DNA from: Candidatus Paralactobacillus gallistercoris
GTDB lineage: Bacteria > Bacillota > Bacilli > Lactobacillales > Lactobacillaceae
Direction of reading: 5' to 3'
DNA length: 46,983 bases
Assembly (NCBI GenBank): GCA_018883675.1
Contig: JAHLFS010000048.1
Span: 1-46,983 of the forward strand
Both the position numbers and the translations under genes were made by a program. Below, one piece after another: positions 34,578-42,920 of this stretch. Position 1 is the first letter of the stretch. Each line of letters starts with the position of its first letter. Under the pieces are notes generated by a model that was not told the DNA's origin, did not search any database, and saw only the letters and a program-made list of their open reading frames with translations.

Positions 34578-35315
34578 GTGACATTAATAGTAAAAGAAGT
34601 AACGGGGGGTTATTCCCAAATTCCCGTTTTAAAAAATGTGAGTTTCACTGTTCCTGATCAAAAAATTATCGGTTTGATTGGGTTAAATGGGGCCGGTAAA
34701 TCAACTACAATTAAACATATTATTGGTTTATTAAAGCCTAAAAAAGGCACAATCACTTTAAATGGTGTTTCGTTCATCACTGACCAGCAAAAATATTTAC
34801 AACAAATTGCTTACGTACCTGAACGACCGGTTTTATATCCGGAATTAACATTACAAGAACATATTGATTTAACGATTATGGCTTATGCGCTTGATCATGA
34901 TCAAGCTTGGCAACGGGCTAAAAAATTATTACAACGTTTTCGTTTGGCTAATAAATTAGCCTGGTTTCCAACGGAATTTTCTAAAGGCATGCAACAAAAA
35001 GTAATGATTGTTTGTGCATTTATGACTAATGCTAAGTTATTTATTATTGACGAACCATTTACCGGCTTGGATCCATTAGCGATGCATGATTTATTAACAA
35101 TTGTTAGTGATAAGAAAAAAGCCGGTGCATCAATTTTAATGTCGACACATATTTTAGCAACAGCGCAACAATATGCTGATGAATTTGTCTTATTAAACCA
35201 TGGTCAAGTGCAAGCAACTGGGAATTTAACCGCTTTGCAGCAGCAATTTAAGATGCCTACTGCAAGTTTAGATGATATTTATTTGAAAATGACTAGGGAT
35301 GATCGTAATGAATAA
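34578..35315 (+). CDS. ecsA: ABC transporter ATPase EcsA
   Basis: A 245-aa ATPase. Walker A is GLNGAGKST (about 36-44), the Q-loop region is YVPERPVLYPELTLQEH, the signature is a divergent FSKGMQQKV (in place of LSGGQ), and Walker B is LFIIDEPFTGLDP. Ecs complexes influence protein secretion and intramembrane proteolysis in Bacillus. A GTG start is used, 7 nt after a GAGG element. The 3' end overlaps ecsB. Confidence 0.93.
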   Translation: MTLIVKEVTGGYSQIPVLKNVSFTVPDQKIIGLIGLNGAGKSTTIKHIIGLLKPKKGTITLNGVSFITDQQKYLQQIAYVPERPVLYPELTLQEHIDLTIMAYALDHDQAWQRAKKLLQRFRLANKLAWFPTEFSKGMQQKVMIVCAFMTNAKLFIIDEPFTGLDPLAMHDLLTIVSDKKKAGASILMSTHILATAQQYADEFVLLNHGQVQATGNLTALQQQFKMPTASLDDIYLKMTRDDRNE

Positions 35316-36495
35316 ACTATGGCAAATTCGTTTAAAAAAGCATCAGCAACAACAATTTCGATATTTACGTTATGTTTTTAATGATCATTTTGTCATTGCT
35401 TTGATTTTTTTATTTGGAGCAGGGGTGTATGGCTATGCGCAATTATTACGTTACTTACCAACACCATGCATGGTTATGCGGTGGCCAGTTTTACTAATAC
35501 TAATGTTTACTATGCAGTTCGGGCATTTAGCAACTTTGATTGAACCAGCCGATAATGTCTTTTTATTACCACAAACGCCACGTATTTATCATTTTTTACA
35601 AAAAGGGCGGCGTTATAGTTGTTTAATACCGGCGATGTTTATTTTGCTAGTTAATTTGGCACTGTATCCTTTACTAGTAAAAACATTACATTATTCATGG
35701 CCATTATGTATTAATTTGGCATTAAGTTGCTTATTGTTAAAAGACGGTATCTTGCGTTATGAATTAGCGTTAGTTTATCAGGAACGTCGTTTTCATTGGT
35801 TAATATACGGTTTTGAATTATTAATTATTGTTTTAACATTATGGGTGCCGTATGGAGGCTGTGTAGTGGCATTATTATTTGATGTTATGATGGCTCAGTT
35901 AGTTCGTCATAATCTTCAAAATACGCCATTACAGTGGCAATATTTAATTAACAACGAATCCCAACGCATGACAAATCTATACCGCTTTTATAATTTATTT
36001 ACTGATGTGCCTGGTTTTAATAGTCGGATTAAGCGACGTCATTATTTAGATTGGTTACTGAAAAAAATCCCTCAAGATCATCAACATACTTATGCTTATT
36101 TGTATGCGCGCGGTTTTTTGCGACGAACAGAATATAGTAATTTATTTTTACGTCTATGGATAATTAATCTACTAGTATTATGCTTGTTCCACTATCCATT
36201 ATTAGTAATTGGTATTAACGCTTTGTTCGCGTATTTAATTTGTTTACAACTCATGCCGCTGTTTAATCAATATGTGGGAATGGTTATGACGCATTTATAT
36301 CCACTAACATTCTCACAACGTATTCAAGCGTTCATAACATTATTACAAAAATTATTATTATTGCAGTGGTTTACACAAGCGTTAGTAATGTTATTGACTT
36401 TACCAACTCTAACAGCGCTAATTGCTATTTTTATTAATGGTTTGTTAATTGCGTTATTATTAAAAGGATATTTACCGAGAAAGTTAGCTAATTAG
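35308..36495 (+). CDS. ecsB: ABC transporter permease EcsB
   Basis: A 395-aa polytopic membrane protein. Clusters of hydrophobic segments lie near residues 28-45, 52-70, 100-150, 165-195 and 285-385, separated by a cytoplasmic loop of about 90 residues. No catalytic motif is expected. Identity follows from size, topology and its overlap with ecsA. The ATG at 35308 is 9 nt after AGGG inside ecsA; an in-frame ATG at 35299 directly abuts that element. Bacillus Ecs mutants show lowered RasP site-2 protease activity. Confidence 0.9.
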   Translation: MNKLWQIRLKKHQQQQFRYLRYVFNDHFVIALIFLFGAGVYGYAQLLRYLPTPCMVMRWPVLLILMFTMQFGHLATLIEPADNVFLLPQTPRIYHFLQKGRRYSCLIPAMFILLVNLALYPLLVKTLHYSWPLCINLALSCLLLKDGILRYELALVYQERRFHWLIYGFELLIIVLTLWVPYGGCVVALLFDVMMAQLVRHNLQNTPLQWQYLINNESQRMTNLYRFYNLFTDVPGFNSRIKRRHYLDWLLKKIPQDHQHTYAYLYARGFLRRTEYSNLFLRLWIINLLVLCLFHYPLLVIGINALFAYLICLQLMPLFNQYVGMVMTHLYPLTFSQRIQAFITLLQKLLLLQWFTQALVMLLTLPTLTALIAIFINGLLIALLLKGYLPRKLAN

Positions 36496-36510
36496 TAATA
36501 ATTAGCCGGC

Positions 36511-36539
36511 TTGTCACGTTATTTTTTTCTTGTTAAAAT
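36511..36539 (+). promoter_or_regulatory. Strong promoter upstream of the ytmP-like gene
   Basis: TTGTCA (36511-36516) and TAAAAT (36534-36539) are separated by exactly 17 bp. Transcription should begin near 36546, giving a leader of about 97 nt before the start codon at 36643. Confidence 0.75.
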
Positions 36540-36545
36540 ATTAAG

Positions 36546-36642
36546 TGATTGAATTTGAGACCAGGAACGCTTGTTTCCATGTTGACACATGTCCAAGGTC
36601 TCGATCCAGTATTCCTTAAGCATTTTTGATAGGAGTTTACTA
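36546..36642 (+). promoter_or_regulatory. Structured 5' leader, candidate cis-regulatory RNA
   Basis: TTGAGACC (36555-36562) pairs with GGTCTCGA (36597-36604), including one G-T. This closes a domain holding two small hairpins: GGAA/TTTCC (36564-36578) and ATGT-TGAC-ACAT (36579-36590), then the single strand GTCCAA. The result is a three-way junction. Downstream, TTCCT near 36611-36616 could pair with the ribosome binding site AGGAG (36631-36635). I cannot match it to a known riboswitch or leader. The fold is by eye. Confidence 0.5.
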
Positions 36643-37425
36643 ATGGATTTGGATTTAGATGAAGGCTGGCAAATTAGTTCAGCTGGTGGCAGCACTGGTA
36701 GTGCTTTTATGGGTACACGTGCTTCGCAAAAAATTTTTTTAAAACGCAATCCATCACCGTTTTTAGCGGCATTAAGTGCCGAAGGCATTACCCCAAAGTT
36801 GATTTGGACTAAACGGGTAGCAAGTGGTGATGTTTTTACTGCTCAAGATTGGATTAATGGGCGCACTCTAACGGCTGATGAAATGGCAGGACCGGAAGTC
36901 GCGCATTTATTGCACCGGGTTCATTCGTCAACCACATTACAAGCAATTTTGCGCCAAGTTGATGGGCGTATCTTACAGCCACGTCAATTATTGGATAATT
37001 ATTTAATTAACTTACCAGGTACTTTATACGCACACCCGTTTTTGAAGCACGTGATTAATGATTTACAGCAGCGCTTAGCTTTTATTAATTTAGATGAAGT
37101 TACGGTTACTCATGGCGATTTAAATCATAAAAATTGGTTACTATCAGATAGTCACCGGTTATACTTAGTTGATTGGGATCAAGCTATTTTTGCTGATCCA
37201 ATGTATGATGTTAGTTTTATTTTGTTTAACTATATTCCCCAAGCTAATTGGCATGATTGGTTAGCAATGTATGGCATGCATTGGAGTGACGCAATTGCCC
37301 AACGAATTAATTGGTATGGTAGTATTGTTTTTTTGAATATGATTAAAGAACAATACCATCAACAACGCTTTACATCAATGAATCATTATATTATTCAATT
37401 GCAACAAATACTTAATAATAAATAA
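36643..37425 (+). CDS. ytmP: YtmP-like phosphotransferase (choline/aminoglycoside kinase fold)
   Basis: A 260-aa APH/choline-kinase-like protein. Catalytic-loop residues are in VTHGDLNHKNWLL (Brenner motif, about 165-177) and the metal-binding Asp is in YLVDWDQAIFADPMYDV. The Gly-rich N-terminal part (SSAGGSTGSAFMG) contacts nucleotide. It belongs to a group fixed upstream of trmB in Firmicutes; resistance activity is unlikely and the natural substrate is unknown. TAGGAG lies 7 nt before the ATG at 36643. An in-frame ATG at 36589 falls within the leader structure and lacks a ribosome binding site. Confidence 0.85.
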   Translation: MDLDLDEGWQISSAGGSTGSAFMGTRASQKIFLKRNPSPFLAALSAEGITPKLIWTKRVASGDVFTAQDWINGRTLTADEMAGPEVAHLLHRVHSSTTLQAILRQVDGRILQPRQLLDNYLINLPGTLYAHPFLKHVINDLQQRLAFINLDEVTVTHGDLNHKNWLLSDSHRLYLVDWDQAIFADPMYDVSFILFNYIPQANWHDWLAMYGMHWSDAIAQRINWYGSIVFLNMIKEQYHQQRFTSMNHYIIQLQQILNNK

Positions 37426-37452
37426 AGATCGGAACAAATGCCGATCTTTTTT
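37424..37452 (+). terminator. Terminator between ytmP and trmB
   Basis: AAAGATCGG (37424-37432) pairs with CCGATCTTT (37441-37449) around an 8-nt loop, followed by Ts. trmB starts 18 nt later, so some read-through is expected. Confidence 0.85.
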
Positions 37453-37469
37453 AATGAAAGGATAAGATT

Positions 37470-38108
37470 ATGCGTTTACGTAGAAAATCATGGGCGCCGC
37501 AATTAATTGCTGATCATCCTCAATGGATATTAGTTAATCCGGAAAATATGGCTGGTAAGTGGCAAAGCCGTTTTGAAAAGCAACAACCATTATATATTGA
37601 AGTTGGTTCAGGCAAGGGTCGCTTTATTACCGAAATGGCCCAAAAACATCCTGAAAATAACTATTTGGCCGTCGAAATTCAAGAATCAGCTATTGCAATG
37701 GTATTAAAAAAGCAAGTTGAGTTACAATTACCCAACTTGCAATTATTACTAGGTGATGGGGCCGCTTTAACTAACTTTTTTGCTGCCAATGAAGTTAACG
37801 GCATTTTTTTGAATTTCTCTGATCCATGGCCGAAAACTCGACATGAAAAGCGTCGCTTAACTTACCGCTCGTTTTTGGCCCAATACCAAACCATTATGTG
37901 TCCACATGGCGAATTAGTATTTAAAACTGATAACCAGGGCTTGTTTGAATATTCCCTAATTAGTATGAATAACTTTAACATGCTTTTTGATGAAGTGTCA
38001 TTAGATTTACATGCTTTAAATGATCCAGATAATGTGGAAACCGAATATGAAGAAAAATTTAGTAAACTAGGACAACGAATTTACCGGTTAAAGGCACATT
38101 TTCGTTAG
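37470..38108 (+). CDS. trmB: tRNA (guanine-N7-)-methyltransferase
   Basis: A 212-aa enzyme forming m7G46 in tRNA variable loops. The SAM loop is EVGSGKGRF (about 45-53). The TrmB signature [16 protein letters not shown] (about 116-131) and the tail [17 protein letters not shown] are typical of the family. AAAGGAT lies upstream of the ATG. Its stop codon overlaps that of the converging 118-aa gene by 2 bases, with no terminator between. Confidence 0.96.
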   Translation: MRLRRKSWAPQLIADHPQWILVNPENMAGKWQSRFEKQQPLYIEVGSGKGRFITEMAQKHPENNYLAVEIQESAIAMVLKKQVELQLPNLQLLLGDGAALTNFFAANEVNGIFLNFSDPWPKTRHEKRRLTYRSFLAQYQTIMCPHGELVFKTDNQGLFEYSLISMNNFNMLFDEVSLDLHALNDPDNVETEYEEKFSKLGQRIYRLKAHFR

Positions 38109-38461
38109 AGTAAATCATCATCTTTAAGGGCAGGTTGACCAGCAACAGGATAAATATCAATTAACATGCCGCTCATAGCGTCTGCAATAAATTCATATTG
38201 AACAATATGTCCTTTTTCGCAACGATTGATGCCGCCATAGTTAACTTTAAAGTTTTTATCGCCAGTCGCATAAACAACCGGTTTCATTTCGATCCATGAA
38301 CCGGTAACATTACCTTTTTTGGCAAATTCCTTTTTTACTTGTTCAAGGATCATATCGGTATGTTTAGCACGATGTTGATAGTAAAGAGTGCGTAAGATAC
38401 AACCACTAATGCCACCAAGAATTGCCCCAAGAGCGAAAATTCCAATTTTACTTTTTTTCAT
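38105..38461 (-). CDS. Small membrane-anchored extracytoplasmic protein of unknown function
   Basis: A 118-aa protein with a Lys-rich start and a hydrophobic N-terminal segment ([18 protein letters not shown], about 6-23), then a soluble extracytoplasmic domain. Two Cys occur, one in the hydrophobic segment and one at about residue 81. I do not recognise a catalytic motif; weak PepSY-like strand patterns ([30 protein letters not shown]) are possible. The ATG at 38461 lies 11 nt after AAAAGGA, and an in-frame GTG at 38470 is too close to it. It shares stop-codon bases with trmB on the other strand. Confidence 0.65.
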   Translation of the reverse strand: MKKSKIGIFALGAILGGISGCILRTLYYQHRAKHTDMILEQVKKEFAKKGNVTGSWIEMKPVVYATGDKNFKVNYGGINRCEKGHIVQYEFIADAMSGMLIDIYPVAGQPALKDDDLL

Positions 38462-38489
38462 AAAAGTCACGTTCCTTTTGGTAATTTAT

Positions 38490-38553
38490 TTAAATTAAAT
38501 AGCTAATTTAAGTATAATAGTTTTAACGTTAAAAAACATGCAATTAAATTGCA
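38490..38553 (+). promoter_or_regulatory. Promoter and palindromes upstream of ytpR
   Basis: TTAAAT (38490-38495) and TATAAT (38513-38518) are separated by 17 bp. TTTTAACGTTAAAA, a perfect 14-bp palindrome, follows at 38521-38534 across the expected transcription start. TGCAATT-A-AATTGCA (38539-38553) is a second small palindrome in the leader. Confidence 0.6.
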
Positions 38554-38574
38554 ACTTTAAGGAGGAGAACTATC

Positions 38575-39228
38575 ATGTTGATTACAAGTATGAATCATCC
38601 TGCTTGGCATGACACATTAATTGCCATTGTTGCCCAAGATGAAGCTAATCATTCCCAAACTGCTGTTCAAAAAGACGACGTTGTTCGTATTTTTGAAGCT
38701 GATACTAATAAAACACTTGGCTATAATTTCTTTAATGTAAGTAAGTATATCGGTACTAACGATCAAAACGGCCAAATTATTTTAAATGATGCGCAAGTTA
38801 ATACTTTGAATGAACACTTACGATTGGTGGGCTTTACTGCTGATTTAGTTGCTGATACTACACCAAAATTTGTTGTTGGTTATGTTAAAACTTGTGAACC
38901 ACATCCTGATTCTGATCATATGCATGTTTGCATGGTTGATGTTGGTAATAACCAAACATTACAAATTGTTTGTGGTGCACCGAATATTGCTCAAGGTCAA
39001 AAGGTTGTAGTGGCTTTAGTAGGAGCAATGATGCCTTCTGGTGCCATTATCTGGCCGGGTAAATTGCGTGGCGTTACTAGTGATGGCATGATTTGCTCTG
39101 CCCGTGAATTAGGTTTACCACATGCACCACAAAAACGAGGTATTTTAGTTTTACCTGATGATTGGAAAACAGGCAGTGCTTTTGATTTTGCTAAAGGCGA
39201 TGCAGTAGTTGCGGCACAAAATAACTAA
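38575..39228 (+). CDS. ytpR: YtpR family tRNA-binding domain protein
   Basis: A 217-aa protein. The N-terminal part (about 1-95) is particular to YtpR. The C-terminal EMAP/Trbp111 OB-fold (about 100-205) is like that at the start of PheT: VGYVKTCEPHPDSDHMHVCMVDVG, QIVCGAPNIAQGQKVVVALVGAMMP and LRGVTSDGMICSARELGL. It probably binds structured RNA such as tRNA; the function is unknown. An AAGGAGGAG element lies 7 nt or more before the ATG. It is followed by the sftA-like gene, as in Bacillus. Confidence 0.9.
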   Translation: MLITSMNHPAWHDTLIAIVAQDEANHSQTAVQKDDVVRIFEADTNKTLGYNFFNVSKYIGTNDQNGQIILNDAQVNTLNEHLRLVGFTADLVADTTPKFVVGYVKTCEPHPDSDHMHVCMVDVGNNQTLQIVCGAPNIAQGQKVVVALVGAMMPSGAIIWPGKLRGVTSDGMICSARELGLPHAPQKRGILVLPDDWKTGSAFDFAKGDAVVAAQNN

Positions 39229-39260
39229 TTTTTTGACTTTGAAAGGGATAATTTACTGTT

Positions 39261-41453
39261 ATGGATGATCTACATTATCAAGGTCCTATCTTTCAACATA
39301 ATAACAGTTATCAAAATAGTAATTGGCGCCATGAAGGCTATGCTTTACCTAAAGCAACGCAACGTTTACTTCATGCGCAAGTGTCTACTGCTAAACCTAC
39401 CGCGGCTGCGCCTAAGGTGCCATTATCATCAGCTCATCATCAAGTACATGTCAATAAAAGTAAACCGGTCAATGAGTTAATCAATACTATTCCGGCTGCG
39501 CTAACAAGGCCACATTCTCAAGTTGACTATCAAGCACTACTTACTACTTACTTTATTAAAAATGATGATGAAGTTTACTTGTTTACCGATGATATTGCTC
39601 CAAGTGACATTGCACCAGAATTGGACGCAGTAAGTGATGAAACTAGTATCGCTGCTGACGTTGATAGTGCGGTATTAACTACTACTAGTGCAGCAACACC
39701 AACTAGTGCAGCTAGTGCGGCAACTGATGCTGCGCTTGTTTCGCAAGCTGTCCAAACGGCAAGTGCAGCCGTAACAGCAATTAAGGATCAGCAATCATCT
39801 GCTGCAGCCCATTCAACGGCACTAACTAACTGGCAACAAGCACGTTGGGTTAAAGAACAAATGCATTCTAAGAAACCTAAACTAGTGCGACACTCGCCAT
39901 CACTTTTACAGCAAAGTGTTCATCAAGCTATGCAAAGCTATCATCGTGAGCAAAAGCAAAATAGTACGGCACCTGCTATGTCTTCAAGTAGTAATGAAGT
40001 AACGCAGCAGTCATCAGCAACTAAGTATCAATTTCCATCACTTGATTTATTAGCAGCACCAACTAATACTGATCAAACACAAATGCGGATTTGGGCAGAA
40101 AAGCAAGTGAAAATTCTGAACGAAACCCTAGCTGCTTTTCATGTACAAGCACAAGTAGCGCGCTATACGATTGGTCCAACAGTTACGCAGTTTGAAATCT
40201 CATTAGCACGGGGTGTTAAGGTTAATAAAATTACTAATTTGAATGATGATTTAAAATTAGCCTTGGCCGCGCGTGATATTCGGATTGAAGCACCTATTCC
40301 TGGTAAGAATACCGTGGGGATTGAAATTCCTAATTTACTGTCACGTACAGTAATGCTTGCCGAAGTATTACGTTCTGATGCCTTTCAAAAGAGTAAATCA
40401 CCATTAACAGTAGCGTTAGGGGTAGATTTATTTGGTAAACCAATGGTAGCTGATATTGGCGAGATGCCGCATGGGTTAATTGCTGGGGCCACTGGTTCTG
40501 GTAAGAGCGTATTCATTAATAGCATTTTAATATCATTACTTTATAAAGCTCTACCAACTGAAGTTAAATTGCTATTAATTGATCCTAAGGCTGTTGAATT
40601 GGCACCATATAATGGCTTACCACATTTACTAGCACCGGTTATTTCTGATCCTAAGGCGGCCGCTGAAGCTTTAAAATGGACGGTTAACGAAATGGAAAAT
40701 CGTTATCAAAAATTGGCAGCCGCTGGTGTACGTAATATTCAGCAATTTAATGAACGTGCTAAAGCACATGGTGATTATGGTTTAGTAATGCCATACATTG
40801 TGATTATTATTGATGAATTAGCTGATTTAATGATGGTTGCTTCTAATGAGGTTCAAGATTATATTGCCCGCATTACGCAAAAAGCTCGTGCTGCTGGGAT
40901 TCATTTACTAGTAGCAACCCAGCGACCGAGTGTTGACGTTATTACCGGTACGATTAAAAATAATATTCCTACCCGTGTCGCCTTTATGGTCGCTAGCCAA
41001 ATTGATTCACGTACTATTTTGGATACTGCTGGTGCTGAACGTTTACTCGGGCGAGGTGATATGTTGTATCTTGGTAATGGTAAAGGTCAGCCAATTCGTT
41101 TACAAGGAACGTACGTTGAACCAGAAATTGATGCGATTGTCGCCTTTGTAAAACAACAAATGCCACCGCATTATTTATTTAATCCAGATAATTTGCTTAA
41201 AGCGGCAGTTGCTGAAGAAAGTGAAGATGCCATTTTCGGTCAAGTGCTGGAATATATTGCTAATGAAAAACAAGTGTCGACTTCAAAGTTACAACGAGTT
41301 TTTTCCATTGGTTATAACCGGGCTGCTAATTTAATTGATGAATTAGAAAGTCGTCATTATATTTCCACAGCGCACGGCTCGAAACCACGTGATATTTATT
41401 TCACTAAAGATGATTTACAAAAATATCAAGAAAAGCAAATTGCACATTTGTAA
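39261..41453 (+). CDS. sftA: SftA-like soluble DNA translocase (FtsK/SpoIIIE family)
   Basis: A 730-aa hexameric DNA pump that clears chromosome from the division plane. It has no membrane helices, as in SftA. The first 260 residues are a disordered Ala/Ser/Thr/Gln/His-rich linker. The alpha-beta motor has AGATGSGKSVF (Walker A Lys-415), VIIIDELADLMM (Walker B) and LLVATQRPSVDVITG. The C-terminal gamma winged helix starts near 665 (DAIFGQVLEYI, TSKLQRVFSIGYNRAANLIDEL) and reads polar DNA sequences. The placement between ytpR and murC matches Bacillus sftA. Confidence 0.92.
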   Translation: MDDLHYQGPIFQHNNSYQNSNWRHEGYALPKATQRLLHAQVSTAKPTAAAPKVPLSSAHHQVHVNKSKPVNELINTIPAALTRPHSQVDYQALLTTYFIKNDDEVYLFTDDIAPSDIAPELDAVSDETSIAADVDSAVLTTTSAATPTSAASAATDAALVSQAVQTASAAVTAIKDQQSSAAAHSTALTNWQQARWVKEQMHSKKPKLVRHSPSLLQQSVHQAMQSYHREQKQNSTAPAMSSSSNEVTQQSSATKYQFPSLDLLAAPTNTDQTQMRIWAEKQVKILNETLAAFHVQAQVARYTIGPTVTQFEISLARGVKVNKITNLNDDLKLALAARDIRIEAPIPGKNTVGIEIPNLLSRTVMLAEVLRSDAFQKSKSPLTVALGVDLFGKPMVADIGEMPHGLIAGATGSGKSVFINSILISLLYKALPTEVKLLLIDPKAVELAPYNGLPHLLAPVISDPKAAAEALKWTVNEMENRYQKLAAAGVRNIQQFNERAKAHGDYGLVMPYIVIIIDELADLMMVASNEVQDYIARITQKARAAGIHLLVATQRPSVDVITGTIKNNIPTRVAFMVASQIDSRTILDTAGAERLLGRGDMLYLGNGKGQPIRLQGTYVEPEIDAIVAFVKQQMPPHYLFNPDNLLKAAVAEESEDAIFGQVLEYIANEKQVSTSKLQRVFSIGYNRAANLIDELESRHYISTAHGSKPRDIYFTKDDLQKYQEKQIAHL

Positions 41454-41498
41454 ATAAATGATAAACTATATGCAAACCATTAAATGGGAGTTATGAAA

Positions 41499-42815
41499 AT
41501 GATTGAACAAAAAAATTATTTCTTTATTGGAATTAAAGGTTCAGGCATGTCAGCCTTAGCTTTGATTTTACATAGTTTAGGCTATCATGTATCTGGTTCT
41601 GATATTACTGAATATACTTTTACACAACAAAAACTTGAAGATGCTGGCATTAAAATTTTGCCTTTTAATGCTGATAACATTCAACCAGGAATGACCGTAG
41701 TAGCTGGTAATTCATTTACTGAAGATCATCCTGAAATTAAGCGTGCACTAGAATTAGGTGTACCATTTATGCGTTATCATGAATTACTTGGCGATTTGAT
41801 GAAAAATTACATTAGCATGGGCGTAGCTGGTGCACATGGTAAAACAAGTACTACTAGTTTATTAGCACATGTGATGAGTGGGGTTGCACCAACCAGTTAC
41901 TTAATTGGTGATGGTAATGGTAAAGGTGTTAAGGATGCCAAGTTCTTTGTTTTTGAAGCCGATGAATACCGGCGTCGGTTCTTAGCTTATGCACCTGATT
42001 ACATGATTATGACTAATATTGATTTTGATCATCCCGATTATTATCAAGATATTAATGACGTTTTTGATGCTTTCCAAACAGAAGCTAATCAAGTTAAAAA
42101 AGCTATTTTTGCTTGGGGCGACGACCCTAATTTACGGAAATTACAAGCTAAAGTACCGATCTATTATTATGGCACTTCTGATAAAGATGATTTCCAAGCA
42201 CGTAATATTAAGCGAACTGAAACTGGCTCTGAATTTGATGTTTATCATGATGGACAAGATCTTGGTCATTACAAGATTAATTTATTCGGCGAACATAATA
42301 TTTTGAATAGTTTGGCAGTGATCGCCGTTAGTTATATGGAACACATCAATCATGATGAAGTTGCCCGGGAATTATTAACATTTAAAGGTGCTAAACGGCG
42401 CTTTAATCAAACTAAGTTAGCTGATATGGTGTTGATTGATGATTATGCTCATCATCCAACCGAAATTAAAGCTACTTTAGACGCTGCCCGGCAAGAATAT
42501 CCTGATAAAAAGATTATTGCCGTTTTTCAACCACATACTTTCTCACGAACTAAAGCTTATATGAATGATTTTGCGAAGATTTTAAGTACCGCTGACCAAG
42601 CATATGTAACACCAATCTTTAGTTCGGCGCGGGAAACATCTGGTGACGTTTCTAGTGAGGATTTAGTGGCTAAAATTAAAGGTGCTAAAGTAATTGATTG
42701 TGATAATATTGATACGTTACTTGGGCAATATCATAATGCGGTAGTTGTTTTCATGGGCGCTGGCGATATTCAAAAATATGAACGGGTTTATCAGAATTAT
42801 TTAACTAACAAATAG
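41499..42815 (+). CDS. murC: UDP-N-acetylmuramate--L-alanine ligase
   Basis: A 438-aa ATP-dependent ligase adding the first residue of the peptidoglycan stem peptide. It has the UDP-sugar loop [16 protein letters not shown], the ATP loop [14 protein letters not shown] (about 106-119), [10 protein letters not shown] and [16 protein letters not shown]. The C-terminal domain contains [12 protein letters not shown]. The ATG at 41499 is 8 nt after GGGAG; in-frame ATGs at 41484 and 41493 overlap or abut that element. Confidence 0.96.
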   Translation: MIEQKNYFFIGIKGSGMSALALILHSLGYHVSGSDITEYTFTQQKLEDAGIKILPFNADNIQPGMTVVAGNSFTEDHPEIKRALELGVPFMRYHELLGDLMKNYISMGVAGAHGKTSTTSLLAHVMSGVAPTSYLIGDGNGKGVKDAKFFVFEADEYRRRFLAYAPDYMIMTNIDFDHPDYYQDINDVFDAFQTEANQVKKAIFAWGDDPNLRKLQAKVPIYYYGTSDKDDFQARNIKRTETGSEFDVYHDGQDLGHYKINLFGEHNILNSLAVIAVSYMEHINHDEVARELLTFKGAKRRFNQTKLADMVLIDDYAHHPTEIKATLDAARQEYPDKKIIAVFQPHTFSRTKAYMNDFAKILSTADQAYVTPIFSSARETSGDVSSEDLVAKIKGAKVIDCDNIDTLLGQYHNAVVVFMGAGDIQKYERVYQNYLTNK

Positions 42816-42840
42816 CATTTAATTAAGTATTTTTAATTAG

Positions 42841-42871
42841 AGGGATTATGATTCAGTCATAATCCCTTTTT
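42841..42871 (+). terminator. Terminator after murC
   Basis: AGGGATTATGA (42841-42851) and its exact complement (42857-42867) form an 11-bp stem with a 5-nt loop, then T5. Confidence 0.92.
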
Positions 42872-42920
42872 GATTAGATTTTTGTTAAAATAAAATAAAG
42901 ACTAAAACGGAGGCAATGCC

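Noticed and set aside
36582-36610. TTGACA consensus -35 inside the ytmP leader
   Set aside because: The position 17 bp downstream reads TCCAGT and no -10 is visible at other spacings. The hexamer is better explained as part of the small hairpin 36579-36590.
36589-36642. Longer in-frame start of the ytmP-like protein at ATG 36589
   Set aside because: No ribosome binding site precedes it, it lies inside the leader structure, and TAGGAG is well placed for the ATG at 36643.
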